Source: Azolla pinnata (lineage: Eukaryota > Streptophyta > Polypodiopsida > Salviniales > Salviniaceae). From it: a stretch of DNA of 26,342 nt. The stretch is from the NCBI GenBank assembly GCA_037176905.1, contig JBBBWG010002482.1, forward strand, positions 1 through 26,342, written 5' to 3'. The notes below the pieces were generated by a model. The model had not been told where the DNA came from. It ran no database searches and saw only the letters and a list, made by a program, of their open reading frames with translations. Positions 1 through 9,224 of this stretch are shown in pieces. The number at the start of each line of letters is the position of its first letter. Position 1 is the first letter of the stretch. Position numbers and translations under genes: made by a program.

Positions 1-215
1 TGCGTATGTCAGGGTGTGTGCATGTATGTGTGTCACTATGCGTGTGTATGTATGTGTGAATAGCGTATGCTAACGACGCGAGCGTGCGCGAGTGACGTAT
101 ACCCGCATATGTACAAGAGCACGCAGTATAAAAGACGGGAAGCAACACCACGGGCGTAGTGTACATGCGCGTGTGGGAATGTGTACATTCGCATGTGCGA
201 ACGTGTGTGTAATGT
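1..215. repeat. GT-rich imperfect simple sequence
   Basis: The stretch is made of loosely repeated GTGTGTATGTATGTG-like runs with interspersed GCGTGTGCG words, and it leads straight into the telomere-like block. No reading frame in it looks coding. It is probably decayed (TG)n/(TATG)n microsatellite. Confidence 0.5.
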
Positions 216-225
216 GCGTGTGCAA

Positions 226-386
226 GTTAGGGTTTAGGGTTTAGGGATTTAGGGGGTTTAGGGGTTTTAGGGTTTAGGGATTTAGGGGGTTTAAGGGTTT
301 AGGGTTTAGGGATTTAGGGAGTTTAAGGGTTTAGGGTTTAGGGTTTTAGGGGGTTTAAGGGTTTAGGGTTTAGGGTTTAGGTTTAG
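226..386 (+). repeat. Degenerate plant telomere-type (TTTAGGG)n block
   Basis: About 160 bases consist of TTTAGGG units mixed with variants such as TTTAGGGA, TTTAGGGGG and TTTAAGGG. TTTAGGG is the standard telomere repeat of most land plants. The G-rich strand runs left to right here, so the block cannot be the left chromosome end reading into this window. The many variants also argue for an interstitial array. The DNA that follows (387-673) shows only CA repeats and an A tract, with no gene I can support. Confidence 0.8.
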
Positions 387-673
387 ACGTGACCCCTCCG
401 CCAGCCCCCCACGCATACAATAGTCATAGATGTCCAAACCTTATACAAAAGCCCCCACACAAACACACATACACACACACACACTCCAAGTAGTACAAAT
501 GGCACCAGCAGCAGACGAAGAGCTGGAGCAGCGAGCGACGAATAAACTGGACCTTCTCCCCTCCTCCTCCTGTATGCCAGTGTTTGGTTAAGAAATTGTG
601 TTGTTTGATGATCAATATTATTAGTATTGATTCACAAACAAGAAAAAAAAAAAACAAGAGTTCACAGTGCCAA

Positions 674-1011
674 TCAATCCACCTTTGGCTGCCTGCTTCT
701 CTCCACAAGAACGGAGCCATAGAATTCTTGTACATGGGGGCAATCTTCAACACCAAGCTCTTCTACACCTCCAAGAGCATAGCCAATGGGCCATGGTGCT
801 GCGCCCCTCTTTCCCTTTTCTGTTAGCCTTTTGCAGACAAGAAAAAACTAGTCGGTCCCTGGCTGTTACTGACAATCTCTTGCATTTAAGCACTCCTCGA
901 CACCTCATCCTGTAGAAGATCAACCAAAAAGTCTGAAACATTAAGTTTTGCTACTGGAACTCGAAGGCAGTGCTGAATTATCACTGCTAGATCGAAGTTA
1001 TCAAGGACAGC
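674..1011 (-). CDS. Two coding-like segments of an unrecognised gene (3' part, or a remnant)
   Basis: On the minus strand, 1011-886 reads through 41 codons (it starts AVLDNFDLAV and contains LNVSDFLVDLLQ) to a TAA at 886-888. It is preceded by an AG that could be a splice acceptor. A second segment, about 817-674, reads APWPIGYALGGVEELG and on through VEDCPHVQEFYGSVLVE to a TGA at 674-676. Both have the amino-acid texture of real protein rather than chance ORFs. They can be joined in frame by a short (about 55 bp) GT-AG intron inside 848-905, but that is only one possible model. I do not recognise the protein. No upstream exon is evident before the repeats that begin near 1100, so this may be a truncated gene. 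Confidence 0.35.
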
Positions 1012-1099
1012 CTTATTTCATGTTCTCATCAGTTATCAAACAGACTTCTTATCAACGTCTATAAGGACAAGATTGGATGGGAAATTAATGTTGGAAGAA

Positions 1100-1350
1100 A
1101 AATCTGTGGTTCAAAAGGCATTGGCAATTTCAACAAATACAAAAATCCAGCAGTAGCTGAAATTAACAAAACAAGATCATAAATCTGTGGTTCAATAGGC
1201 ATTGGCAGTTTCAACCAATACAAAAATCCAGCAATAACTGAAATTAACAGAACAAGATCATAAATCTGTGGTTCAATAGGCATTGGCAGTTCCAACCAAT
1301 ACAAAATCCAACAGTAGCTGAAATTAACATAACAAGATCATAAATCTGTG
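1100..1350. repeat. Three tandem copies of an ~81-bp unit
   Basis: The word AAATCTGTGGTTCAA recurs at 1100, 1181 and 1262, and a partial fourth copy starts at 1342. Each unit continues through CATTGGCA, AATCCA and AACAAGATCAT at matching spacing. An 81-bp unit keeps the reading frame, so both strands show repetitive ORFs, but nothing suggests these are translated. Confidence 0.9.
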
Positions 1351-1449
1351 ATGTAAAGTTGAAGGACAAGTGTGTGCTGTGGATTGCAGGTCTTAAGATG
1401 TGATTTAGCAGGCTATAAACTATGATCAAGACAGGTTGTTAGCTGATAT

Positions 1450-3115
1450 AAAAAATAGTCCAAAGAAAGTGTGAATAGAACAGGATTGGTGTGAGAGATG
1501 AAAAACTGGGGCAGAGTTAACAGAAAAACTGCACTGGATTTTCAAAGATATTGCAGAGGATCAGATCGAGCTTGATTTGCATCTCAGAGGATCTAAAGTG
1601 TACAAATTCTGTTGGCAAAAGCCTAAATAGCTCATGTGAACGAGAAAAGGTTGATTGATCCCATGGGAATCAAAGAATGTGAATCTCGGTGAACACAAAC
1701 ATTGAAATCACTTCCAAAAGTCCCAGAAAGACAATGGTTTCTGAATTTTACCTCTGCAGGAAAAAAAAGAAAACACATCCTTGCTGCAACGACAGAAGGA
1801 TGGTCAAGAAATGTTGGTCACGCCCAGACACTTCCACAGTAACAGAAGCTAAAGACGTAGATCATACTCGAGCTAACAGATAGACACGAGATTTCTAACA
1901 TACATTCATCAAAACTGCAGAAGACGTAAAAAGATCGGCACACAGTAACAGAAGCTAAAGACGTAGATCATACTCGAGCTAACGGAGACACGAGATTTCT
2001 AACATACATTCATCAAAACTGCAGAAGACGTAAAAAGATCGGCACGCATCCATACGTCGTCAAAAATAGTCAGAAGAGACTGTGAATAGAACAGGATTGG
2101 TGTGACAATTGAAAAACTGGGAGAGAGTAAACAAAAAAACTAGCACTGCATTTTCAAAGATATTGTTGAGGATCAGATTGAGCTTGATTTGCATCTCAGA
2201 GGATTCAAAGTGTACACATTCTGTTGGCAAAAAGCCTAAATAGCTCATGTGAACGAGAAAAGGTTGATTGATGCCATGGGAATCAAAGAATGTAAATCTC
2301 GGTGAACACAAACATCGAAATCACTTCCAAAAGTCCCAGAAAGGCAATGCTTTCTGAAGTTTACCTCTGCAGGGAAAAAAAGAAAACACATCCTTGCTGT
2401 AATAACGACAGAAGGATGGTGAAGGTCACGCCCAGACACTTCCACAGTAACAGAAGCTAAAGAGGCAGATCATACCCCAGCTAAGGGATAGACACGAGAT
2501 TTCTAACATACATTTATCAAAACTGCAGAAGGCGTAAAAAGATCAGCACGCATCCATACATGCTTGAGGGCCCCCGTCGTAAAAAATAGTCGGAAGAAAC
2601 TGTGAATAGAACAGGATCGGTGTGACAAATGAAAAACTGGGAGAGAGTTAACAGAAAATCTAGCACTGCATTTTCAAAGATATTGCAGAGGATCAGATCG
2701 AGCTTGATTTGCATCTCAGAGGATCCGAAGTGTACAAATTCCGTTGGCAAAAAGCCTAAATAGCCCATATGAACGAGAAAAGGTTGATTGATCCCATGGG
2801 AATCAAAGAATGTAAATCTCGGTGAACGCAAACATTGAAATCACTTCCAAAAGTTCCAGAAAGACAATGGTTTCTGATGTTTACCTATGCAGGAAGCAAA
2901 AGAAAACACATCCTTGCTGCGATAACGACAGAAGGATGGTCAAGAAATGTTGGTCACGCCCAGACACTTCCACAGTAACAGATGCTAAAGACGCAGATCA
3001 TACTCGAGCTAACGGATAGACACGATATTTCTAACATACATTCATCAAAACAACAGAAGACGTAAAAAGATCGGCACACATCCATGCGTGCTTGAAGGCC
3101 GCCATTGTAAAACCA
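1450..3115. repeat. Three tandem copies of a ~520-bp unit
   Basis: Copies begin near 1450, 2062 and 2581, each opening with AATAGTC...AAGA and GTGTGAATAGAACAGGAT. Each continues through GATCAGATCGAGCTTGATTT, GGTTGATTGATCCCATGGGA and CACTTCCAAAAGT to ACGTAAAAAGATCGGCAC. Copy 1 is longer (about 612 bp) because a roughly 100-bp segment around the word AGCTAAAGACGTAGATCA is itself duplicated, at about 1845 and 1947. Copies differ by point changes and small indels, and their ORFs are broken, so I see no conserved protein. It could be a local satellite or a reduplicated transposon fragment. I saw no terminal repeats or transposase. Confidence 0.88.
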
Positions 3116-3234
3116 GGGATTTTCTTGCATACTGTTGCAGGATGCGAAGTAAAACCCCCCAGAGGAAGACATGGTCATACACAGAGAAGAAAGGACCATG
3201 ATGATGGATGCATCAGATGATGGCTAGAGTTAAC

Positions 3235-3432
3235 GGTGTGCACCTGCATGGCTGTTGCTGACATCGACACGGCCCACGCAAGGTCGAGCCAAGCAAGACG
3301 CCGACGACGCGTTTCCGGGTTTCCGTTGGCAACCCGGTTGTAGATATCGACGATGCTGAGCAGGACGAGGAGATGGACGACGACCTTCTCCACGGATCTG
3401 TCCCCGACGTTGCTGGATGTGACCACATCCAT
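3235..3432 (-). pseudogene. RPN8: Frameshifted 5' fragment of 26S proteasome subunit RPN8 (PSMD7, MPN-domain family)
   Basis: Starting at an ATG at 3432, the minus strand encodes MDVVTSSNVGDRSVEKVVVH and continues LLVLLSIVDIYNRVANGN. After a shift of frame comes RKRVVGVLLGSTLRG, and after a second shift RVDVSNSHA. In that order these match the conserved N-terminal part of the MPN domain of RPN8, including the hallmark 'VVVHPLVLLSIVD..NR' and 'KRVVGVLLGS' blocks. RPN8 is a lid/hinge subunit of the 26S proteasome, with an MPN fold that lacks JAMM metal ligands. Two frame changes and the loss of everything after the VDVSNS block (a TAA follows near 3235) mark it as a broken partial copy of a roughly 300-residue family. 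The first 20 or so bases lie inside the adjacent minisatellite unit. An intact RPN8 must exist elsewhere in the genome. Confidence 0.8.
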
Positions 3433-4305
3433 GGCGCACGCGTTTCAGTTTCTACTTCTGCTTCTGCTTCGGCTTCCGCTTCTGCTTCTGCTTCTGCTTT
3501 TCGCAGTGATTACAAGAAAGGAAGAGAGCTTACCTGAAGAGAACGAAGTTGCTGGATGTGACCACATCCATGGCGCACGCGTTTCAGTTTCCACTTCTGC
3601 TTTCGCTTCCGCTTCCACTTCCGCTTTCGCTTCTGCTTTTCGCAGTGATTACAAGAAAGGAAGAGAGCTTACCTGAAGAGAACGAAGTTGCTGGATGTGA
3701 CCACATCCATGGCGCACGCGTTTCAGTTTCTACTTCTGCTTCTGCTTCTGCTTCGGCTTCCGCTTCCGCTTCTGCTTTTCGCAGTTATTACAACGAAGGA
3801 AAAGAGCTTACCTGAAGAGAAGGAAGTTGCTGGATGTGACCACATCCATGGCGCACGCGTTTCAGTTCCTGCTTCTGCTTCCGCTTCCGCTTCTGCTTCT
3901 GATTTTGGCAGTGATTACAAGGAAGGAAGAGAGCTTACCTGAAGAGAACGAAGTTGCTGGATGCGACGACATCCATGGCGCACGCGTTTCAGTTTCTACT
4001 TCTGCTTCCGCTTCCGCTTCTGCTTTCCGCAGTGATTACAAGGAAGGAAGAGAGCTTACCTGCTGCATGTGACCACATCCATGGCGCACGCGTTTCCGTT
4101 TCTACTTCCGCTTCCGCTTCCGCTTCGGCTTCGGCTTCCGTTTCTACTTCCGCTTCCGTTTCCGTTTCTACTTCCGCTTCCGCTTCCGCTTCGGCTTCTG
4201 CTTCCGCTTCCGCTTCCGCTTCCGCTTCCGCGTCTGCTTCTGCTTCTGCTTTCCGCATTGATTACAGGGAAGGAAGAGAGCTTACCTGAAGAGAACGGAG
4301 TGGCG
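3411..4305. repeat. Six-copy ~139-bp minisatellite carrying the RPN8-fragment start region
   Basis: The core GGATGTGACCACATCC recurs at 3415, 3554, 3693 and 3832 with an exact 139-bp period. Altered versions follow at 3959 (127 bp later) and about 4065 (106 bp later). Each unit contains a CTTCTG/CTTCCG hexamer tract of variable length, a GCGCACGCGTTTC word, and GAGCTTACCTGAAGAGAACG. Read on the minus strand, each copy gives ATGGATGTGGTCACATCCAG (MDVVTSS) and then a sequence ending in AG|GTAAGC, a good splice-donor match. Copy 6 lacks most of the linker, so the donor lies a few bases after the start segment. The core is also a 7-bp inverted repeat with a 2-base centre. The long hexamer tract in the last unit spans 4098-4255. 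Confidence 0.9.
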
Positions 4306-4384
4306 GAAACGGATCAGGAACGGGATCGTCTGCGCAAAGCTTGCGACCGCCATAGCTTTTCTTCCGCAGGCTTTTCCCGTTGCA

Positions 4385-4436
4385 ACGTTCATCTCGTCTT
4401 CTACTACTTCTACTACTACTACTAATGATGATGATG

Positions 4437-4469
<33 letters not shown>

Positions 4470-4580
4470 TATAATAATAATAATAATAATACTAATATAA
4501 TAATAATAATAATAATAATATATAATAATAATAATATATAATAATAATAATACTAATAATATAATAACAACAACAATAAT
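4385..4580. repeat. (TAC)n, (GAT)n and long (AAT/ATA)n compound microsatellite
   Basis: Short TACTAC and GATGAT runs are followed by about 140 bases of nearly pure AAT/ATA triplets. The poly-Tyr and poly-Ile frames across it are an artefact of the repeat. Confidence 0.95.
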
Positions 4581-4589
4581 AACACCATT

Positions 4590-6329
4590 AGCATCAACAT
4601 TTGACTCACAATGATGTAACCTTAAGTTTTGGCTTTGGATTTGCGAAGGAATATGAAACTTAAGTTTGATCGACAAGAGCTGGATCGGGGTTCTTCGACT
4701 TTCGATTCTCGGCGCGTGAACTCGCGCAATGTTTTTTGCCTATGGCGTCGGATCCGATCCTGGTGTGGCCTAAAGTTTGACTAGGAAAGTCTGATTCGGT
4801 GAGGCCGGCGAGCCTGATTTGAGCGTAGCAGTCCGTGATTTCCTCTCGCGTACCCCGTAAAATGCCGTGCTGTATTCTTGTGCTTCTTTTCCGAGGCTTT
4901 GCTGCATATTGCTTGACAAGTACCATTGAACTTGAGAAATTGCGTTTGAATCAAATCAACGATTTGAATTAGAGTGATTGATATACCGATGTTGTGTAAG
5001 TGATTTCTAATGATAGCCCTGTGAGGCTTTTCTTTTGAACGCTTAACTAGCATTGCAAGGTCAAATCGCGCCTGTTGAACATGAGAATTTGCTTTAGAAT
5101 CAAATCAACAAGTGAATCAGAGTGATTGATATACCGATCTTGTGTAAGTGATTTCTAATGAATGATGGATCGCCCTGTGAGGCTTTTCTGTTGAACGCTT
5201 AACTAGCATTCTATGGCAACATTAAGTTCCAAGTGATGTTGAATGATAGATAGATAGATACTGTCACTAAGATGAGATGATTTTTTCCACTCAGTTCCTT
5301 CTCATCGACCATTCAGTGGTTGATGACAAGTCAATGTTCAACTATGATAACGTGGCTTTTTCCCACTAGCAAATTTGAGTAATAACTAATAGGCTCATTC
5401 ATAATTATTTGTTTATCGTTGTCACTAATATTTTGCAAGCAAATTCATAAGCTGATTAATAGAGCAAGGACATAAAAATAATGACATTAAGGGGGGCAAT
5501 ATGACATGGTTTACGGATCTAATTCAAGGATGCTAATCCACTCATTTTGTGGTATATGCTGATCATGCAGAGGTATAACATGTACAACATGCATTAGAAC
5601 ATTATGGAACTAAATATTCTACTACCAATAACATTACCTTGGTACAAGCAAATGTTGCAGGCTTGCCACAAGCATGATGCAATTATCCCATCGAACCGAT
5701 TTAAATTGCATTCACATCAATTTGATGGATGTAAACAGCTTTCCAGCTTGCGGAAATGTAATGTTCCAACTGACAAAATTAATCAATGATTTACTCCATC
5801 TCTCGTCTAGATTCTAGAGCATCGCATTTTTGTTAGACTTCATAACATGATGGGACCCACTGTGGATAGTCATTTGTGCTCTTGATGCACACTATATTCG
5901 CATCTTGCTGTATACTGATATCCAAGATTTCAAGTTACAGAAAAGATTGCTGTAATTTTCGTTTCATTTGGTATAGTACATGTTAGGGAACAATCCATGA
6001 ATGTCTACCGAGCTCAAATTTGTACATAGACCATGATTAGTTTGTAATTGACTTCATTAAAATACAACTCTGCACATGACCCTGGCAATTTGCTGTTGTG
6101 CTCATTTTTCAAGTGAACTAATGTTGGATCGATCTTTGATTTTCCATCTTGCTGTCTTATTTGTGCTATGCATCTCCTCCACACACAAAGCTTTGTCACA
6201 TTATTCTTGGATATTATACACAATTTTTTCAATGGCATCCGTACTCCCAAAGTTATAAGAAACGCAATGATGCTCCTTGGAAAGCAATTTTTGCATACTC
6301 TTTCTTTCAGTTCTGAAATGCAAAAGATT
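4590..6329. other. Intergenic DNA without a supportable gene
   Basis: The region is AT-rich in its second half and contains only short chance ORFs. The one clear structure is the direct duplication at about 4930-5215, listed separately. The part next to 6330 would contain the 3' end of the PPR transcript, but I see no decisive polyadenylation signal. Confidence 0.5.
4930..5215. repeat. Direct repeat of ~130 bp, two copies 148 bp apart
   Basis: AGAGTGATTGATATACCGAT occurs at 4971 and 5119. The similarity covers the flanking GAATCAAATCAAC upstream, and GTGTAAGTGATTTCTAATGA and GCTTAACTAGCATT downstream. The copies differ by a few substitutions and an 8-base insertion (ATGATGGA-like) in the second. 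Confidence 0.85.
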
Positions 6330-9074
6330 TCAGTACATATTTACTCGGACTTCTGGTTCCAATACTGTGTCCGATTGTGGTACATAGCCATCTTCTCGCA
6401 TAGCTCTTACAGAAATCTTTAGCCTAACATATCCGTATTGACGTCTATCCCCTCCGACAAACTCATGGACTCCGTTGGAAACCTCGAGGCATGCCTTGCC
6501 AGGCTTTTTCCAGGCACCCTTCTCTCTTCTCTCTTCCTCAAGCTTACACACTTCATCCCACATATTTGCATCGGCATATATCTTAGACATGATCAAAAAT
6601 GCCGACGCATTGTTAGGATCTTGTTTCATCAATTCATTGAAGCAATGCTTCCCAAATGCTATCCTTCCAAAAGATCTGCATGATGTTAGTAGAGACATCC
6701 ATGTCTTCACATTGGGAATGATTGGCGAGCTCTGAAGAAACTTGCATGCATCTTCAACATGTCCGGCTCGACCAAGGACATCAATCATACAATTGTAATG
6801 CTCCATGCTTGGTACAATCCCGAAATCTTCCCCCATCGATTTGAAAAATCTCCGGCTTTCCTCCACTTTGCCAGCGTGGCTGCACACACCAAGAACACTA
6901 CAGAATGTCTTGCTTACAGGTTTCAATCCAGCTTTCTTCATCTCCAGTAGAAAATGCTCGACCTTCTGGAAGTTTCCATGTTGCGCATAACCGGAAATGA
7001 GTGCGGTCCATGACACCACATCCCTATGTGTCAAGCCATCAAACATTTGATTTGCTTCTCTGAGATTTCCACATTTCGCATACATATCAATAATTGAGTT
7101 GCTGATGACTGAATCTCTTTCTAAATAATGTCGAGCTACCTGGTCGTGGATCAGTCTTCCATAATGCAGAGCCCCAGCATTACTACAAGCTTTTAGTGTA
7201 CACAGAAAGGTAACTTTGTCGGGACAAATTCCTTCATCTCGCAAGCACTGGAAAAGAAAAAGAGCTGGGAAAGAATCATCGTACTGGGCATATCCCGTCA
7301 TCATCGCATTCCAAGATGCAAGATTTTTACTGGCCAGTTGATCAAAGGAATACCGAGCTTCCTGCAATCTTCCACATTTTGCATACATATCAATTAGGGC
7401 ATTTCCAATCAACAAATCCTTATCAATGCCACAGCGTATAACATCATCATGAACCTGCTCCCCTAGGTGAATCGATTCCAACCCACTACATGCCTTCAAA
7501 ATGCATGCAAAAGAGATAGTGTCTGGTTTAATATTTTTTTGATGCATCAGGTCATATATGTTATATGCGGAGAGCCAGTTTTCATGCTGAGTATATCCAG
7601 TGATCATCGAGCTACATGACACCACATCATGATGGGGTAAAGTGTTAAAAACCAAATATGCATCGAGTAAGTTGCCCCACTTTGCATACATATCAACAAG
7701 GGTACTACCGAGAAGTACATCACATTCGAAGCCCCGTCGATAGAGCTCATCATGAAGCATCTTTCCTAGTAGTATAGCTCCAATCTGGGCACATGCTTTT
7801 AACACCGTTAAAAAGGTTACCTTATCTGACATGAATCCTTCTCGTTGCATTCCTTCAAAGAGAAATAATGCTCTAGAACCCTCCTCATGCTGAACGTATC
7901 CAGCAATCAATGTATTCCATGACACGATGTCTTTATTTAACGTATGATCAAATACCTTGTGTGACTCCTCTAGGCTACCGCATTTAGAGTACAAATCGAT
8001 GAGAGCATTACATATTGGATTTTCAATCTCCCAATGTTTCCTAAGGACTATATCATGCAAAATTCTACCTTGGCCAAGATCTCTTAGGCCCCCGAAACAT
8101 TTTAAAACAAATGGAAATGTAGCAATACCTGGTCTGATACCCTCGTGTTCCATCTCATTCAACAGCTCGATCCCCAAAATATAGCGTCCATGCATTGCAT
8201 ACCCAGATATCATTGTACTCCACAAGATATTATTTCGAGGTTGCAATCCATTGAAGACGTGGCGAGCTTCTTCCAGGTTCCCACATCTTGCATACATATC
8301 AACAAGGTTAACCCCAACAACTTCATCAATCTTTAAACCGATCTTCACAAGCTGATTATGCATCGACTTACCTTGATCCAATGTTTCTCTAATTCTACAC
8401 GCACAGAAAGCACATGAAAAGGAAACTATATCTGGAATAAGGGCTTCTCGTTGCATTTCCTTGAAGAATTCAAGCGCGGCACAACCATCACCACATTGAA
8501 CAAACCCAGAAATCATTGAATTCCACGACACTACATCCCTGGTCAGTAACCTTCTAAATACTTTATTTGCCTCCTGCAAAAGACCACATTTGACATAAAA
8601 GTCAATGACAGTATTCCCAATCATAAAATCTACATCAAATCCACTTACTAGGATATCGTAATGAATCAAATTACCCTTCTGAATAGCAGTTAAACCTCCG
8701 CACGCCTTCAGAACAGACAAATATGTTACTTTCACAGGATGTATGACCTCCTTTTGTTTCTTCATCCGATCAAAGATAAGCAGAGCAGTATCATATTGCC
8801 CTCCAAGAGTATATCCAGAGATCAACACGTTCCAAGTGACCACATTCCTTGTGGACATACAATCAAACATCCTCTGAGCCTCGTCCATGCTACCACATTT
8901 CGCATACATATCAATCACCGATGTTGCTACGGAGACATTGAAGATTTGGCCATTCCTTATGATACGATCGTTCACCAATCTCCCATGGATCAGCGTCCTT
9001 CGGTTTATACAATATTTTAACAAGCACAAAGTTGAATGGGGTGAGCATGCATGCACGTCTTGTTGAAGCATCAT
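6330..9074 (-). CDS. PLS-class pentatricopeptide repeat protein with E-type C-terminus
   Basis: This is a single uninterrupted 914-codon frame. It contains seven successive P-L-S triplets, each about 100 residues, marked by the recurring 'D(M/L/F)Y.KCG.L.EA...F' and '(D/N)VVSWN.(M/L)I.GY' blocks. Then come the 'MEHYNCMIDVLGRAGHVEDA' block from about residue 757 and E-region hallmarks ('KTWMSLLTSCRSFG', 'VHEFVGGDRR'). The protein stops soon after GYVPQSD, so the DYW deaminase domain is missing. Plant PLS proteins act in mitochondria or plastids, where they bind RNA one base per repeat, mostly for C-to-U editing. An E-ending member would need a DYW domain supplied in trans. A frame stop lies upstream of the chosen ATG. 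The N-terminus is short and enters repeat-like sequence early, with no obvious transit peptide, so a 5' exon may be missing. Repeat 5 has KWG instead of KCG. Function is inferred from the family; the RNA target is unknown. Confidence 0.93.
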   Translation of the reverse strand: MMLQQDVHACSPHSTLCLLKYCINRRTLIHGRLVNDRIIRNGQIFNVSVATSVIDMYAKCGSMDEAQRMFDCMSTRNVVTWNVLISGYTLGGQYDTALLIFDRMKKQKEVIHPVKVTYLSVLKACGGLTAIQKGNLIHYDILVSGFDVDFMIGNTVIDFYVKCGLLQEANKVFRRLLTRDVVSWNSMISGFVQCGDGCAALEFFKEMQREALIPDIVSFSCAFCACRIRETLDQGKSMHNQLVKIGLKIDEVVGVNLVDMYARCGNLEEARHVFNGLQPRNNILWSTMISGYAMHGRYILGIELLNEMEHEGIRPGIATFPFVLKCFGGLRDLGQGRILHDIVLRKHWEIENPICNALIDLYSKCGSLEESHKVFDHTLNKDIVSWNTLIAGYVQHEEGSRALFLFEGMQREGFMSDKVTFLTVLKACAQIGAILLGKMLHDELYRRGFECDVLLGSTLVDMYAKWGNLLDAYLVFNTLPHHDVVSCSSMITGYTQHENWLSAYNIYDLMHQKNIKPDTISFACILKACSGLESIHLGEQVHDDVIRCGIDKDLLIGNALIDMYAKCGRLQEARYSFDQLASKNLASWNAMMTGYAQYDDSFPALFLFQCLRDEGICPDKVTFLCTLKACSNAGALHYGRLIHDQVARHYLERDSVISNSIIDMYAKCGNLREANQMFDGLTHRDVVSWTALISGYAQHGNFQKVEHFLLEMKKAGLKPVSKTFCSVLGVCSHAGKVEESRRFFKSMGEDFGIVPSMEHYNCMIDVLGRAGHVEDACKFLQSSPIIPNVKTWMSLLTSCRSFGRIAFGKHCFNELMKQDPNNASAFLIMSKIYADANMWDEVCKLEEERREKGAWKKPGKACLEVSNGVHEFVGGDRRQYGYVRLKISVRAMREDGYVPQSDTVLEPEVRVNMY

Positions 9075-9224
9075 CTCAGAGAGAGAGGTAGCACTCCTTT
9101 CTTTTCGCTTCCTCGAACATCATGGTGCGAATCAGGAATAGCACGACTGAGATTTGTTGAGGCACAAAAGAACGCACGTGAAGCACACCTCTCTATCTTT
9201 CAAATTTACCCAAATTTACCACAT

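Noticed and set aside
226..386. True chromosome end
   Set aside because: The orientation (TTTAGGG left to right at the left edge), many variant units and ordinary DNA on both sides fit an interstitial array.
1100..3115. Transposon with terminal repeats
   Set aside because: Only head-to-tail copies are seen; I found no terminal inverted or long terminal repeats, target-site duplications or transposase/reverse-transcriptase motifs.
3411..4305. CRISPR-like array
   Set aside because: The regular spacing is that of a plant minisatellite. The 'spacers' are hexamer tracts related to one another, there are no cas genes, and the DNA is eukaryotic.
3353..4425. Series of 80-118-codon ORFs with Leu/Ser/Ala runs
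   Set aside because: They are the 139-bp minisatellite read in rotating frames; the hexamer tract alone makes the Leu or Ser-Ala runs.
6250..6330. DYW domain continuing after the PPR stop
   Set aside because: Translation past the TGA gives no DYW-like residues (no HSEK or CxxC pattern) in any frame.
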